From Peromyscus leucopus (taxonomy: Eukaryota > Chordata > Mammalia > Rodentia > Cricetidae), in assembly GCF_004664715.2 (NCBI RefSeq), contig NC_051071.1:5566062-5630061 (forward strand): DNA of 64,000 nt, in the 5' to 3' direction. A program made the translations under genes and the position numbers. Position 1 is the first letter of the stretch. Every line of letters starts with the position of its first letter. Under the pieces are notes generated by a model. It was not told the DNA's origin. It did not search any database and saw nothing but the letters and a program-made list of their open reading frames with translations. Shown here piece after piece: positions 32,598 through 44,100 of this stretch.

Positions 32598-32639
32598 TCC
32601 CACACCAACATACACCAAAGAAGGACAACACAACACAAC

Positions 32640-35600
32640 CACAAAAAATAGCAGGAATTAACAATCACTAGTCATTAATATCCATCAATATCAATGGTCT
32701 TAACTCACCTATAAAAAGACACAGGCTAACAGAATGGATAAGAAAACAGGACCCATCCATCTGCTGCATACAAGAAACACACCTTAACTTCAAAGACAGA
32801 CACTATCTCTGAGTAAAGGGCTGGGAAAAGGCTTTCCAAGCAAATGGACATAAGAAACAAGCTGGTGTAGCTATCCTAATATCTAATAAAATAGACTTCA
32901 AACTAAAATCAATCAAAAGAGACCAGGATGGACATTACATATTTATCACGGGAAAAATCTACCAAGATGAAGTCTCGTTTCTAAACATTTATGCTCCAAA
33001 TACAAAAGCACCCACATTAATAAAAGAAACACTACTAAAGTTTAAAATGCACATCAAACCCCACACATTAGTAGTGGGAGATTTTAACACACCACTCTCA
33101 CCAAAAGACAGATCTACCAGACTGAAACTTAACAAAGAAATAAAGGACCTAACAGATGTTATGACTCAAATGGACTTAATAGATATCTACAGAACATTCC
33201 ATCCCAACACAAAAGAATATACCTTCTTCTCAGCACCCCATGGAACCTTCTCAAAAATTGACCACATGCTTGGCCACAAAACAAATCTCAACAGATACAA
33301 AAAAATTGGAATAACCTCCTGTATCTTATCAGACCACCATGCCTTAAAGTTAGACCTCAACAACAACAAAAATTATAGAAAACCCACAAACTCATGGAAA
33401 CTGAATAATGCCCACCTGAAACATCAATGGGTCAAGGAAGAAATAAGGAAAGAAATGAAAGATTTCCTAGAATTCAATGAAAATGAAACTACAACATACC
33501 CAAACTTATGGGACACTATGAAAGCAGTGCTAAAAGGAAAATTCATGGCTCTAAATGCACACATAAAGAAATGGAGCAATCCCATACCATTGAATTAACA
33601 GCACAACTGAAAGCTCTAGAACAAAAAGAAACAAACTCACCCAGGAGAAATAGATGCCAGGAAATAATCAAATTGAGGGCTGAAATCAACAAAATAGAAA
33701 ACAAGAGAACAATACAAAAAGTCAATGAAACAAAGAGTTGGTTCTTTGAAAAAATGAACAAGATAGACAAACCCCTAGCCAAATTAACCAAAAGGCAAAG
33801 AGAGAGCACCCAAATTCACAAAATCAGAAATGAAAAGTGAGACATAACAACAGACAACGAGGAAATCCAGAGAATCATCAGATCATACTTCAAAAACCTG
33901 TACTCCACAAAAATGGAAAACCAGGAAGAAATGGAAATTTTATGGATAAATACCACATACCAAAATTAAATCAAGACCAGATAAACCATTTAAATAGACC
34001 AATGACCCCTAAAGAAATAGAAACAGTCATCAAAAGTCTCCCAACCAAAAAAAGCCCAGGACCAGATGGTTTCAGTGCAGAATTCTACCAGACTTTCAAA
34101 GAAGAACTAATACCAATACTCTTCAAAGTGTTCCACACAATAGAAACAGAAGGAACACTACTAAACTCTTTTTATGAGGCTACAATTACCCTGACACCCA
34201 AACCACACAAAGATGCAACCAAGGAAGAGAATTACAGACCAATCTCCCTCATGAACATTGATGCAAAAATACTCAATAAAATATTGGCAAACCGAATCCA
34301 AGAATACATCAAAACAATCATCCACCACGACCAAGTAGGATTCATCCCAGGGATGCAAGGATGGTTCAACATATGAAAATCAGTCAATGTAATACACCAT
34401 ATAAACAAACTGAAAGAAAAAAACCACATGATCATCTCCTTAGATGCTGAAAAAGCCTTTGACAAGATACAACACCCCTTCATGATAAAGGTCTTAGAAA
34501 GATCAGGAATACAAGGAACATTTCTAAACATAAGAAAAGCAATTTATAGCAAGCCAACAGCAAACATCAAATTAAATGGAGAGAAACTCAAAGTGATACC
34601 ACTAAATTCAGGAACAAGACAAGGCTGTCCACTCTCCCCATATTTATTCAATATAGTATTAGAAGTTCTAGCTAGAGCAATAAGACAATAAAAGGAGAGC
34701 AAAGGGATACAAATTGGCAAGGAAGAAATCAAACTTTCACTATTTGCAGATGATATGATAGTATACATAAGTGACCCCAAAAACTCTACCAGGGAACTCC
34801 TACAGCTGATAAACTCCTTCAGTAAAGTGACAGGATACAAGATCAACTCAAAAAAATCAGTAGCCCTCCTATACACAAATGATAAAAGGGCTGAGAAAGT
34901 GACTTCTCCCTTTACAATAGCCACAAATAATATAAAATACCTTGGGATAACACAAACTAAACAAGTGAAGGACCTTTTTGATAAGAACTTTAAATCTCTA
35001 AAGAAATAAATTGAAGAAGATATCAGAAAATGGAAGGATCTCCCATGCTCATGGATAGGTAGGATTAACATAGTAAAAATGGCAATCTTACCAAAAGCAA
35101 TCTACAGATTCAATGCAATCCCCATCAAAATCCCAACACAATTCTTCACAGACTTGGAAAGAAAAATACTCAACTTCATATGGAAAAGCGAAAAACCCAG
35201 GATAGCTAAAAGAATCCTATACGATAAAGCAACCCTTGGAGGCATCACCATCCCTGACCTCAAACTCTACTATAGAGCTATAGTAATAAAAACAGCTTGG
35301 TACTGGTATAAAAACCGATATATGGACCAATGGAATTGAAGACCCTGACATTAATCCATGCACATATGAACACCTGGTTTTTGACAAAGGTGCCAAAACT
35401 ATTCAATGGAAAAAAGAAAGTATCTTCAACAAATGGTGCTGGCATAACTGGATGTCAATATGTAAAAGATTACAAATGGATCCATATCTGTCACCATGCA
35501 CAAAACTCAAGTCCAAGTGGATCAAAGACCTGAACATAAATCCAGTTACACTAAACTTAATAGAAAAGAAAATAGGAAGCACTCTTGAACGCATTGGCAC

Positions 35601-36456
35601 CGGAGACCATTTCCTAAATAAAACATCAACAGCACAGACCCTGAGCACAACAATTAATAAATGGGACCTCTTGAAATTGAGAAGCTTTTGCAGGGCAAAA
35701 GACACAGTCAATAAGACAAAAAGACAGCCAACAGAATGGAAAAAGATCTTCACCAACCCCACATCTGACAGAGGATTGATCTCCACAGTATATAAAGAAC
35801 TCAAGAAACTAGACATCAAAATACTGAACAGTCCAATTAAAAAATGAGCTAAAGAGCTAAACAGAGAATTCACAAAACAAGAATCACAAATGGCTGAAAG
35901 ACATTTAAAGAAATGCTCAACATCCTTAATCATCAGAGAAATGCAAATCAAAACGACTCTGAGATACCACCTTACACCTGTCAGAATGGCTATGATCAAA
36001 AATACCAATGACAACCAATGTTGGAGAGGATGTGGAGCAAAGGGAACACTCCTCCACTGTTGGTGGGAATGTAAACTTGTACAACCACTGTGGAAATCAG
36101 TATGGCGGTTTCTCAGAAAATTAGGAATCGAACTACCTCAAAACCCAGTCAGCCTACTCTTGGGCATATACCCAAGAAATGCTGATTCATACCATAAAGA
36201 TACATGCTCAGCTATGTTCATAGCAGCACTATTTGTAATAGCCAGAACCTGGAAACAACCTAGATGCCCATCAATGGAGGAATGGATGAAAAAAATGTGG
36301 TACATATATACAATGGAGTACTACTCAGCAGAGAAAAACAATGAAAGCATGAAATTTGCAGGCAAATGGATGGGACTAGAAAAAATCATCCTGAGTGAGG
36401 TAACCCAAACCCAGAAAGACAGTCATGGTATGTACTCACTCATAAGTGGATTCTAG
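32640..36456 (+). pseudogene. L1 ORF2, disrupted (endonuclease and reverse transcriptase)
   Basis: ORF2p nicks DNA and reverse-transcribes RNA at the break. Visible parts: the endonuclease with GDFNTPLS (about 33,077) and SDHHA (33,329); the RT block IPGMQGWFN (34,350); [13 protein letters not shown] (34,443); [14 protein letters not shown] (34,612); the catalytic F-A-D-D at 34,743-34,754; and the C-terminal CWRGC...LHCWWEC cysteine/histidine cluster (about 36,020-36,075). ORF2 should be about 1,275-1,300 codons. Here stops or shifts break it near 32,810, 33,598, 33,837, 34,376, 34,691, 35,009, 35,339 and 35,847. The FADD motif is intact but no full enzyme is made. Confidence 0.93.
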
Positions 36457-37008
36457 ATATAAAATAAAGAACAATTAGACCACAACCCATAGAACCATGG
36501 AAGCTATATATATAGCATGGAGGTCCCTAGGACGACTGTGGCTTATAATAAATTTCGGTTTTACTCAATTATTGAAAAAAATAGCCAAACGAATGGAAAC
36601 ACATGAACTATGAACCAAAGGCTGAGGGGCCCCAGCTGGATCAGGTCTCTGAATAGGTGAGACAGTTGATTGGTTTGATCTGTTTGGGAGGCAACTAGGC
36701 AGTGGGACCAATTCCTGTGCTCATTGCATGAGTTGGCTGTTTTAAACCTGGAGCTTATGTAGAGATGCTTGGCTCAGTCTGGGAGGAGGGGACTGGACCT
36801 GCCTGGACTGAGTCTAGCAGGTTGAGCGCAGTCCTCGGGGGAGGATTTGCCCTGGAGGAGGTGGGAATGGGGGGTGGTTTGGGGTAAGGGGAGGGTGTGG
36901 GAGGGGGGAAAATAGGGGAACCTATAGCTGATATGTACAACTGAATGGTATTGTAAAATAAAAGAAAAGAAAAAAAAAGAAAAAACAAAAACAAAAAAAT
37001 AATAAAAA
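36457..37008 (+). other. L1 3' UTR, G-rich tract and A-rich tail
   Basis: About 500 bp, including a G-rich tract at 36,866-36,910 (GGGGGGTGGTTTGGGGTAAG and following), then AATAAAAGAAAAGAAAA at 36,957 on. Compared with the second L1 it lacks about 450 bp after CCCTAGGA (36,523-36,530) and has a different short segment up to 36,583. Confidence 0.88.
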
Positions 37009-38790
37009 AGTAAATAACCATATACAATATATACAGGCAATAATATATCAACAATGTCTAGTCTATTTGCATTTGACAAATTCAGAGAGAATATCCCATT
37101 ATCTATCCTGTTTTGGTGAGTCCAAAATGTACCTAATTCACTTTCTGTCCTAACTTGTGTTACCAACTGAAAACTATCTTTTGATATCTTTCAAACTCAT
37201 ACACTTTACAACTCTTTACTGAGTTTCTTTTCTGAAACTGTTAACAAGGAAAACTGTAACTATCTAATCTTAACTCTATCAGATACCATAGAAGGAAATA
37301 ATATTACCTAGTTAAACAGAAAGTGCAAACAAGCATCTTCCAAAAAAAATGTGAGGAATGACAGAAACAGCTGGCTGCCTGGACAGTCACCCGAGGTTAC
37401 TCTGCAACATTGGGGCATCCATCTTCAGCCTACAGGCCTAGCATATCTGACAGACTCATTTGTGAAGCAGGATTTTCTGAAGAGCTATCCTACCTTGTCT
37501 TGGCAAGGATCGGCAGTACTTTATTTTGTGTCCTGCTTATCCATTTTGGATAACATACTGTCAGCAGCGAGGCAAGGGCACTTTCTTGCCCAGTAGCTAA
37601 CTTTTGCCACATTGAAAGTACACTCCATAAAGAGTTTCTTCAATGCCCATCATATCCTCTGAAGTAGATTGGTGCTGCCAGGAGCAGACATGTCTCATTG
37701 TCATAAAAAAAGAAGAAAATACTATGTTATTAAAACATCTTAAATGCCAGATTCTGTAGGTCTCTGAAGTGTTTGAAGATGACCTGTATATCTAAGATAT
37801 ATCTCTGTTTGATCTTGAAAACATAACTACAAGTTTGATTGTAATGAATAACTACTAACTTTCATTTCTTTATATCCTAATTAGTTGGTAATAATAACTT
37901 TCAAGGATTAACAATTTGCATTACATTGTTAAATGAGCTGTATAGGTATAATACCTTGAACCAGATTTGAAATATACATACAGTATTTTCTAACAAAATC
38001 AATCAATTTTGTATCAATACACATAATTTGTATACAATATATAAAAATCCAATCTATTGTAAAATATTTAAAACTAGTAGTTACCTTTTAAAAGCAGATT
38101 CAATAATCTACCTTTTTATCTTATCATATCCATATTCTGTCTTTTTTCTTTTCAGAGTAGATTCAATAATTTACCCTTTATCCATCATTTCTATATCCTT
38201 TTTTCAGAGTAGATTAAATAATCTACCTTTTATCTTATATCAAATAAGAACCCTAAATCTAATCTCCTTTGTTTAGCCTTTTCCTGATCATTAACAATAA
38301 CAACTTGTAACCAACCATCCTAAACAGTGACAATTATCTATAACCCATAGAATGATCAAAACCACCCACCTTAGAAATGTGGGTGTTGTGTTCTTAAAAT
38401 TACTTCCTGCTTTCTGGTGGCAATGTCATCTCTAGGAGATCCTGAAAAAAAAAATTTGGGTTAATTGTCAAGTCCTGGGAGATGTAGCTGTATCATTTGT
38501 GTTCAGTCTCTGCATAATGGGAAAATGCAGGGCTTGTCTCAAGTCCTTGCTCTAGTAGTCTGTGAGGGTGGATCATCTCAGATAGCAATCTCGAAATTAT
38601 CCTGAGAAGTTTGTAATCCAAAGCTGATTTTTGGGTAGCATTTTTCAGCTTGGTGGCATTATCATTGTCCTGATGGAGTCGTTGTTGTGGGGCCCCACCA
38701 TCTTTTTAGAGACTTCAGTCACTGTTAGGTGTAGTCATGGTTTTCTGCAGAAAACTGATAAAGACTCAATCCTGAAATCATGTACAAGAA
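37009..38790 (-). mobile_element. ERVK-type internal region, second part, non-coding
   Basis: Continues the minus-strand element begun at 28,940 after the L1 insertion. AT-rich with no gag, pol or env frame. Includes a ~57-bp tandem repeat (38,091-38,250). I could not find the 5' LTR or primer site, so the right limit is approximate. Confidence 0.5.
38091..38250. repeat. Three-copy ~57-bp tandem repeat
   Basis: Units begin GCAGATTCAATAATCTACCT (38,094), GAGTAGATTCAATAATTTAC (38,155) and GAGTAGATTAAATAATCTAC (38,207), separated by T-rich spacers. Confidence 0.85.
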
Positions 38791-39604
38791 GCTAGATGAA
38801 GCCTTTTTTCTAGGATTAGTTAGTACTCTATATGACCATTAATATCATGACAAAAGTTTAAATTATCTCTCTAGCTTCTGAATTTGGTATTATTCTATTA
38901 CTGCTGAAGACAGCCTTTGTAAGAAATCCATGAAAATTTCTTTTGGGCACTGTATAACTTTTATAAATGACTCAATTTTCTTTCCTACTTCTTCAATTCT
39001 GTCCCAAGCATTGAAGGCTGCCATGCAGTATAAAATCAGGATGTAGTCATCATATAAAGATTGTCTTTGTGTATCAGCAGTAATGTAAATATCTTATATA
39101 CAGGATATCTGATATTCAACCCCGTTTGACCCCCAAATGAAATTTGTATATTGGAAATTTATATATTGTGAGTGTGTATGTGTGTCAGTATAGGTCATGA
39201 AAGTGGAAAGAGCCCTTAAAATGGAAAAGATCTTAAGGATGGGGAGGGTGAGGGTGATAACAGAATAATGTAACATGAAAGCTGAAAGAAAGAAGGAGTA
39301 TTTGGGAGAAAAGTACTAGCAAGAAGGGCCAGAGGACTGGGAGGAGAGAATGGAGGGGGTGGAATAAGAAGTGTAATTATATACAAGTATGAAAATGCTG
39401 CAGTGAAACCCATTACTTTGTATGCTAACTTAAAAATTGATTTAAAGAGTAATTATATGCTGGCAGAGAATAGTTACGGTGGGAAACCACTCAAATACAT
39501 TTAAAACCATTTCTCTTCTGCTTCTTTACTCTTGCTTTCAAAATAAGATGGCACAGTTCAGTTCTATCACCCGCTTTAAGATGAGCTGATGATAGGCATA
39601 CAGC
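38791..39604. other. Unassigned unique sequence
   Basis: AT-rich. A purine-rich stretch lies at 39,236-39,365. No gene recognised. Confidence 0.45.
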
Positions 39605-39750
39605 TTACTTATTCAGTCAGCAAAGATTTAATAAGCATATAGCATGTGTCAGCCACCATAAAAGCTGCTCAGGGTACACTGGTTTCTTCCCTAGGGGAGG
39701 TGGTAATATAAAGAGGTTCCTTGCATTCCAGTGGGCAGCAGATAACAGTT
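39605..39750 (+). repeat. Ancient L2-like 3' end
   Basis: TCAGTCAGCAAAGATTTAAT followed by AGCATATAGCATGTGTCAGC and CATTCCAGTGGGCAG follows the conserved 3' end of mammalian L2/MIR3-type repeats. Confidence 0.55.
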
Positions 39751-39879
39751 TCCATGTTGTCTTTTCAGATACACCCATGGGTCTTCCTATATATAGGCCC
39801 ACATTATTTCTCTCATTTGTACAAAAATTGTGCAAAGTTTTTCATCAACTACAATGATCTTTGTGTTTTTCCTTTATTG

Positions 39880-39985
39880 GGGAGGGTGGGGGTAGCCTCA
39901 AGGATGGAGACTGAATCCAGGGCCTTGGGCATGCTAGGCACCTGCTTTGCCTGTGAAACACATCCCCAGCCCATGGAGGACTTTG
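39880..39985 (-). repeat. ID/B4-like SINE fragment
   Basis: CTGAATCCAGGGCCTTGGGC, ATGCTAGGCACCTGCTTTGC and CACATCCCCAGCCC are an inverted ID-type head. Confidence 0.65.
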
Positions 39986-40106
39986 CTTTGGGAGTCCAGA
40001 TGCAGACAGGTAGGAGTTAAGTAAATAGATGATGGAGGAAAGCATTACTTCATTCTCACACAGGAATCGTTCCGTAGGGTCAAATCAGAAAACTAAAGAA
40101 CTTCTA

Positions 40107-40303
40107 GACCACTTGTTCCCAACCTGTGGATCATGAACCCTTGTGGGTCAGCTGACCCTTTCACAGGAATCACATATCAGATATTTACATTACAACTCAC
40201 AACAGTGTCAAAATTACAGTCATAATTCAATGGTTAGCAAGTCACAACATAAGGAATTGTATAAAAGTGTCACAGCATCAGAAAGGTTGTGAACCACTGA
40301 TCC
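40107..40303 (+). repeat. URR1-like hAT (Charlie) element
   Basis: Nearly complementary ends (CCACTTGTTCCCAACCTGTG and AAGGTTGTGAACCACTGA) bound ~200 bp with ATCACATATCAGATATTTAC, the rodent URR1-type non-autonomous DNA transposon. Confidence 0.75.
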
Positions 40304-40535
40304 AGACTCAGGCTGGACATCTAAACATTTTCATTTCTTTCCTTAGTCTCAAATTCATCCTCTCTTATCCCTTTCCATCGTCATTAAGTTTAGGCAAACT
40401 TTTTTTTCTTATTTGTCCTAACCTCTTCCAGTAAACCAGGGCTGTCAATTTCTCACCATTAAAAATAGCTATCAATTATATCTTATGTTCCTTTATTTTA
40501 TACAGACACAGATATTAAGTGCATATATATATGCA

Positions 40536-40567
40536 ATACATACATACATACATACATACATACATAC
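40536..40567. repeat. (ATAC)n microsatellite
   Basis: About eight perfect ATAC units. Confidence 0.95.
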
Positions 40568-40570
40568 CAT

Positions 40571-40703
40571 ATTTTGAGACATGGTTTTATTTGTAGTCCT
40601 GGAACTTGCCATGTAGACCAGGCTAGCCTTGAACTCACAGAGATCCACCTGCCTCTGCCTCCTGAGTGCTGGGATTAAAGGTGTGCGCCACCATGTCTAG
40701 CAT
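40571..40703 (-). repeat. B1-type SINE
   Basis: TTTTGAGACATGGTTTTATT to GGATTAAAGGTGTGCGCCAC, inverted B1 order, missing only part of the left monomer. Confidence 0.88.
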
Positions 40704-41159
40704 CTTGTATTATTTTAGATATTGCTTTCATAGTGGAGAAATGCTAAAGTCATTTTTTGAAAAGATTGTGTCTACTAGAAGGGATGCATACCATGTACCA
40801 TGGGGATATCAAAATTCTTGGTCTTTTATGTTACTGTAATCAAATTAAGTTTTAATTTTGGGTGTAATTCTGGATAGCTTTTCTTCTTCCAAGGATCGAT
40901 TCATTGAAGGCCCTATGATGTCTTATTTGTTCTTCTCATATTTACCTGGTTACCCATGAAGGTCTAGTTTCTTATATGTGAATAGCTGGATTAATCTAAA
41001 TCAGTAATGTCTAAAATATGCTAGATGCTTTTAAATGTTCAAATATTTGGACCTAATAGTTACATTTCTCAAAATAAACACTAGAGATATAGTTCAAAAT
41101 GGTTTTAATATTTTAAAGTTACTTAAATATTAGAGGAAACTTAAGAAAATTTACTTTAA
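40704..41159. other. Unassigned AT-rich sequence
   Basis: No gene or repeat recognised. Ends at the target duplication of the L1 at 41,174. Confidence 0.45.
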
Positions 41160-41173
41160 GAATATGGAAAATG

Positions 41174-41500
41174 GTACCACCCCCTCTCCAAGAAAACAGC
41201 CCTTTGTGACACCAGTGAAAACCAGAGCCATAAGTCCAACCTGCACTGATTGGGAACAGAAAACCATCACCTGTGACACCAGAAACCACCCAAATCATAA
41301 GCCCACCCTGCACCAATTGGGAATAGTTGTTCCCTGAGACAGGGCCCACTAGCGCCCATTGGACTATGAACTGCTCCCTGAGACGCAGAATCCATCAGCA
41401 CCAATTGGACCAAGATCCCAAATTAGACTAAGAACTCCTATTAGATCAAGAGTATCAACTGGACCAAGAGAGACTCCCTCAGACACAGAAAGCACTGGCA
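41174..41500 (+). other. L1 5' UTR with degenerate ~60-bp units
   Basis: GTGACACCAG...CCTGCACTGATTGGGAACAG and GTGACACCAG...CCTGCACCAATTGGGAATAG, then two shorter GAGAC...CCATTGGAC / CCAATTGGACC units. Unrelated to the GC-rich monomers of the first L1. Confidence 0.7.
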
Positions 41501-41504
41501 TGGA

Positions 41505-42200
41505 GTGGAGGAAGAGATAGGTGGACGCCAGTGCAAAAATACAGTAAACAACATAAAGACCAATATGGCACCGTCAGAACCTAGTGGCTCTATATCAGCA
41601 AGACTTGAACATCCCAACGCAGAAGAAACAGAAGAAATCCACCTTAAAAATGACTTTAAGAAAATAATAGAAGCCTTTAAAGAGGAAATGAAAAAATCCC
41701 TTAAAGAAATGGAAGAAAAATCAACAAAAAATTGGAAGAAATCAATAAATCCCTTAAAGAAAGCCAAGAAAAAGCAATTAAACATGTGAGGGAAACAGCC
41801 CAAGATTTGAAAACTGAAATAGAGCCAACAAAGAAGACAAAAAACTGAGGGAAGGCTGGAAATGGAAAATCTGAGTAAATGAACAGGAACTACAGATGCA
41901 AGCATAACCAACAGAATGCAAGAGATGGAAGAGAGAATCTCTGGCATTGAAGATACAATAGAGGAAATAGATTCATCAGTCAAAGAAAACACTAAAGCCA
42001 AAAAAGTCATAACAGGAAATTTGGGACACCATAAAAAGACCAAACCTAAGAATAATAGGGATAGAAGAAGGAGAAGAATACCAACTCAAAGACACAGAAA
42101 AATATATTCAACAAAACCATAGAAGAAAACTTTCCCAACCTAAAGAAGAAAATGCATGTGAAGATACAAGAAGCTTACAAAACACCAAATAGACTGGATC
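41505..42200 (+). pseudogene. L1 ORF1 N-terminal part, disrupted
   Basis: Same start context (GCCAGTGCAAAAATACAG) as the first L1, with coiled-coil sequence FKKIIEAFKEEMKKSLKEME and, in shifted frames, MQEMEERISGIEDTIEEID. The C-terminal RNA-binding half is missing because of the internal deletion. Stops occur around 41,790 and 41,880. Confidence 0.85.
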
Positions 42201-42215
42201 CAAAAAAAAAAAAAA

Positions 42216-44100
42216 TTCCCAACATTAAATTAAATGGAGAGAAACTCAAAGCGTTCCACTAAAATCAGGAACAAGACAAGGCTGTACACTCTCCCCATAT
42301 TTATTCAATATAATACTTGAAGTTCTAGCTAGAGCAATAAGACAATAAAAGGAGATCAAAGGGATACAAATTGGCAAGGAATAAGTCAAACTTTCACTAT
42401 TTGCAGATGATATGATAGTGTACATAAGTGACCCCCAAAAATTCTACCAGGGAACTCCTACAGCTGATAAACTTCTTCAGTAATGTGGCAGGTTACAAGA
42501 TTAACTAAAAAAAAAATCAGTAGCCCTCCTATATACAAATGATAAAAGGGCTGAGAAAAAAGTCAGAGAAACATCACCCTTTACAATAGCTACAAGTAAT
42601 ATAAAATACCTTGGGATAACTCTAACTAAGCAAGTGAAAGACCTGTATGATAAGAACTTTAAGTCTCCGAAGAAAGAAATTGAAGAAGATATCAGAAAAT
42701 GGAAAGATCTCCCATGCTCATGGATAGGTAGAATTAACATAGTAAAAATGGCAATCTTACCTAAAGCAATCTACAGATTCAATGCAATCCCCATCAAAAT
42801 CCCAACATAATTCTTCACAGACTTGGAAAGAAAAATACTCAACTTCATATGGAAAAACAAAAAAACCCAGGATAGCAAAAACAATCCTGTACAATAAAGT
42901 AACCTCTGGAGGCATCACGATCCCTGACTTCAAGCTCCACTATAGAGCTACAGCAATAAAAACAGCTTCGTACTGGCATAAAAACCGACACGTGGACCAA
43001 TGGAATCAAATTGAAGACCCTGACATCAATCAGCACATGTATGAACACCTGATTTTTGAAAAAGAAGTCAGAACTATACAATGGAAAAAAGAAAGTATCT
43101 TCAACAAATGGTGCTGGCATAACTGGATGTCAACATGTAGAAGATTGAAAATAGATCCATATCTGTCACGGTGCACAAAACTAAAGTCCAAGTGGATCAA
43201 AGACCTCAATATAAATCCAGTTACACTGACTCTGATAGAAGAGAAAGTAGGAAGTACTCTTGAACACATTAGCACAGGAGACCACTTCCTAAATATAACA
43301 CCAGTAGCACAGACACTGAGAGCAACAATTAATAAATGGGACCTCCTAAAACTGAGAAGCTTTTGTAGGACAAAGGACACAGTCAATAAGACAAAATGAC
43401 AGCCTACAGAATGGGAAAAGGTCTTCACCAACCCCACATTTGACAGAGGATTGATCTCCAAAATATATAAAGAACTCAAGAAACTAGACATCAAAATAAT
43501 GAACATTCTGATTAAAAAATAGGCTAAACAGAATTCCCAACAGAAGAATCTCAAATGGCCAAAAGACATTTAAGGAATTGCTCAACATCCTTAGCCATCA
43601 GGAATGCAAATCAAATGACTGTGAGATTCCATTTTACACCTGTCAAAATGGCTAAACACTAAAGTGAACAAAAACACTAAAGACAGCTTATGTTGGAGAG
43701 GATATGGAGAAAGGGGAACACTCCTCCGCTGTTGGTGGAGTGCAAACTTGTACAGCCACTTTGGAAATAAGTATGGTGATTTCTCAGGTAAAAAAGACCC
43801 TGTATCACTCTTGGGCATATACCCAAGGAATGCTCAATCATACCACAAGGACACATGTTCAATTATGTTCATAGCAGCATTATTTATAATAGCCATAACC
43901 TGGAAACAACCTAGATGCCCCTCAACTGAAGAATGGATTAAGAAAATATGATACATATACACAATGGAGTACTACTCAGCAGAGAAAAACAATGACATCA
44001 TGAAATTTGCAAGCAAATTGATGGAACCAGAAAATATCATCCTGAGTGAGGTAAACCAGACTCAGAAGGAAAAATATGGTATGTAATCACCCATAAGTGG
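42216..44100 (+). pseudogene. L1 ORF2 C-terminal half, disrupted
   Basis: Begins inside the RT domain (ACATTAAATTAAATGGAGAG). Retains GTRQGC and the F-A-D-D block near 42,400. The longest remaining frame is 42,782-43,399 (about 205 codons, KPRIAKTILY...), followed by the cysteine cluster and CSTEEW-type end. Endonuclease and N-terminal RT are absent. Confidence 0.88.

Larger units (their letters stand above)
29464..37008 (+). mobile_element. Full-length L1 retrotransposon, inactive, with a nested retrocopy
   Basis: Flanked by AAGTACAATAACC (29,451-29,463) and AAGTAAATAACC (37,009-37,020), a 12/13-bp target duplication differing by one base. In order it contains GC-rich tandem monomers, a 5' UTR, ORF1 broken by an HMGN1 retrocopy (1.16 kb), ORF2 with several stops and frameshifts, a G-rich 3' UTR and an A-rich tail. 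Without the retrocopy the L1 is about 6.4 kb, typical of a full-length rodent element. ORF2 damage and the retrocopy rule out present activity. Confidence 0.92.
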
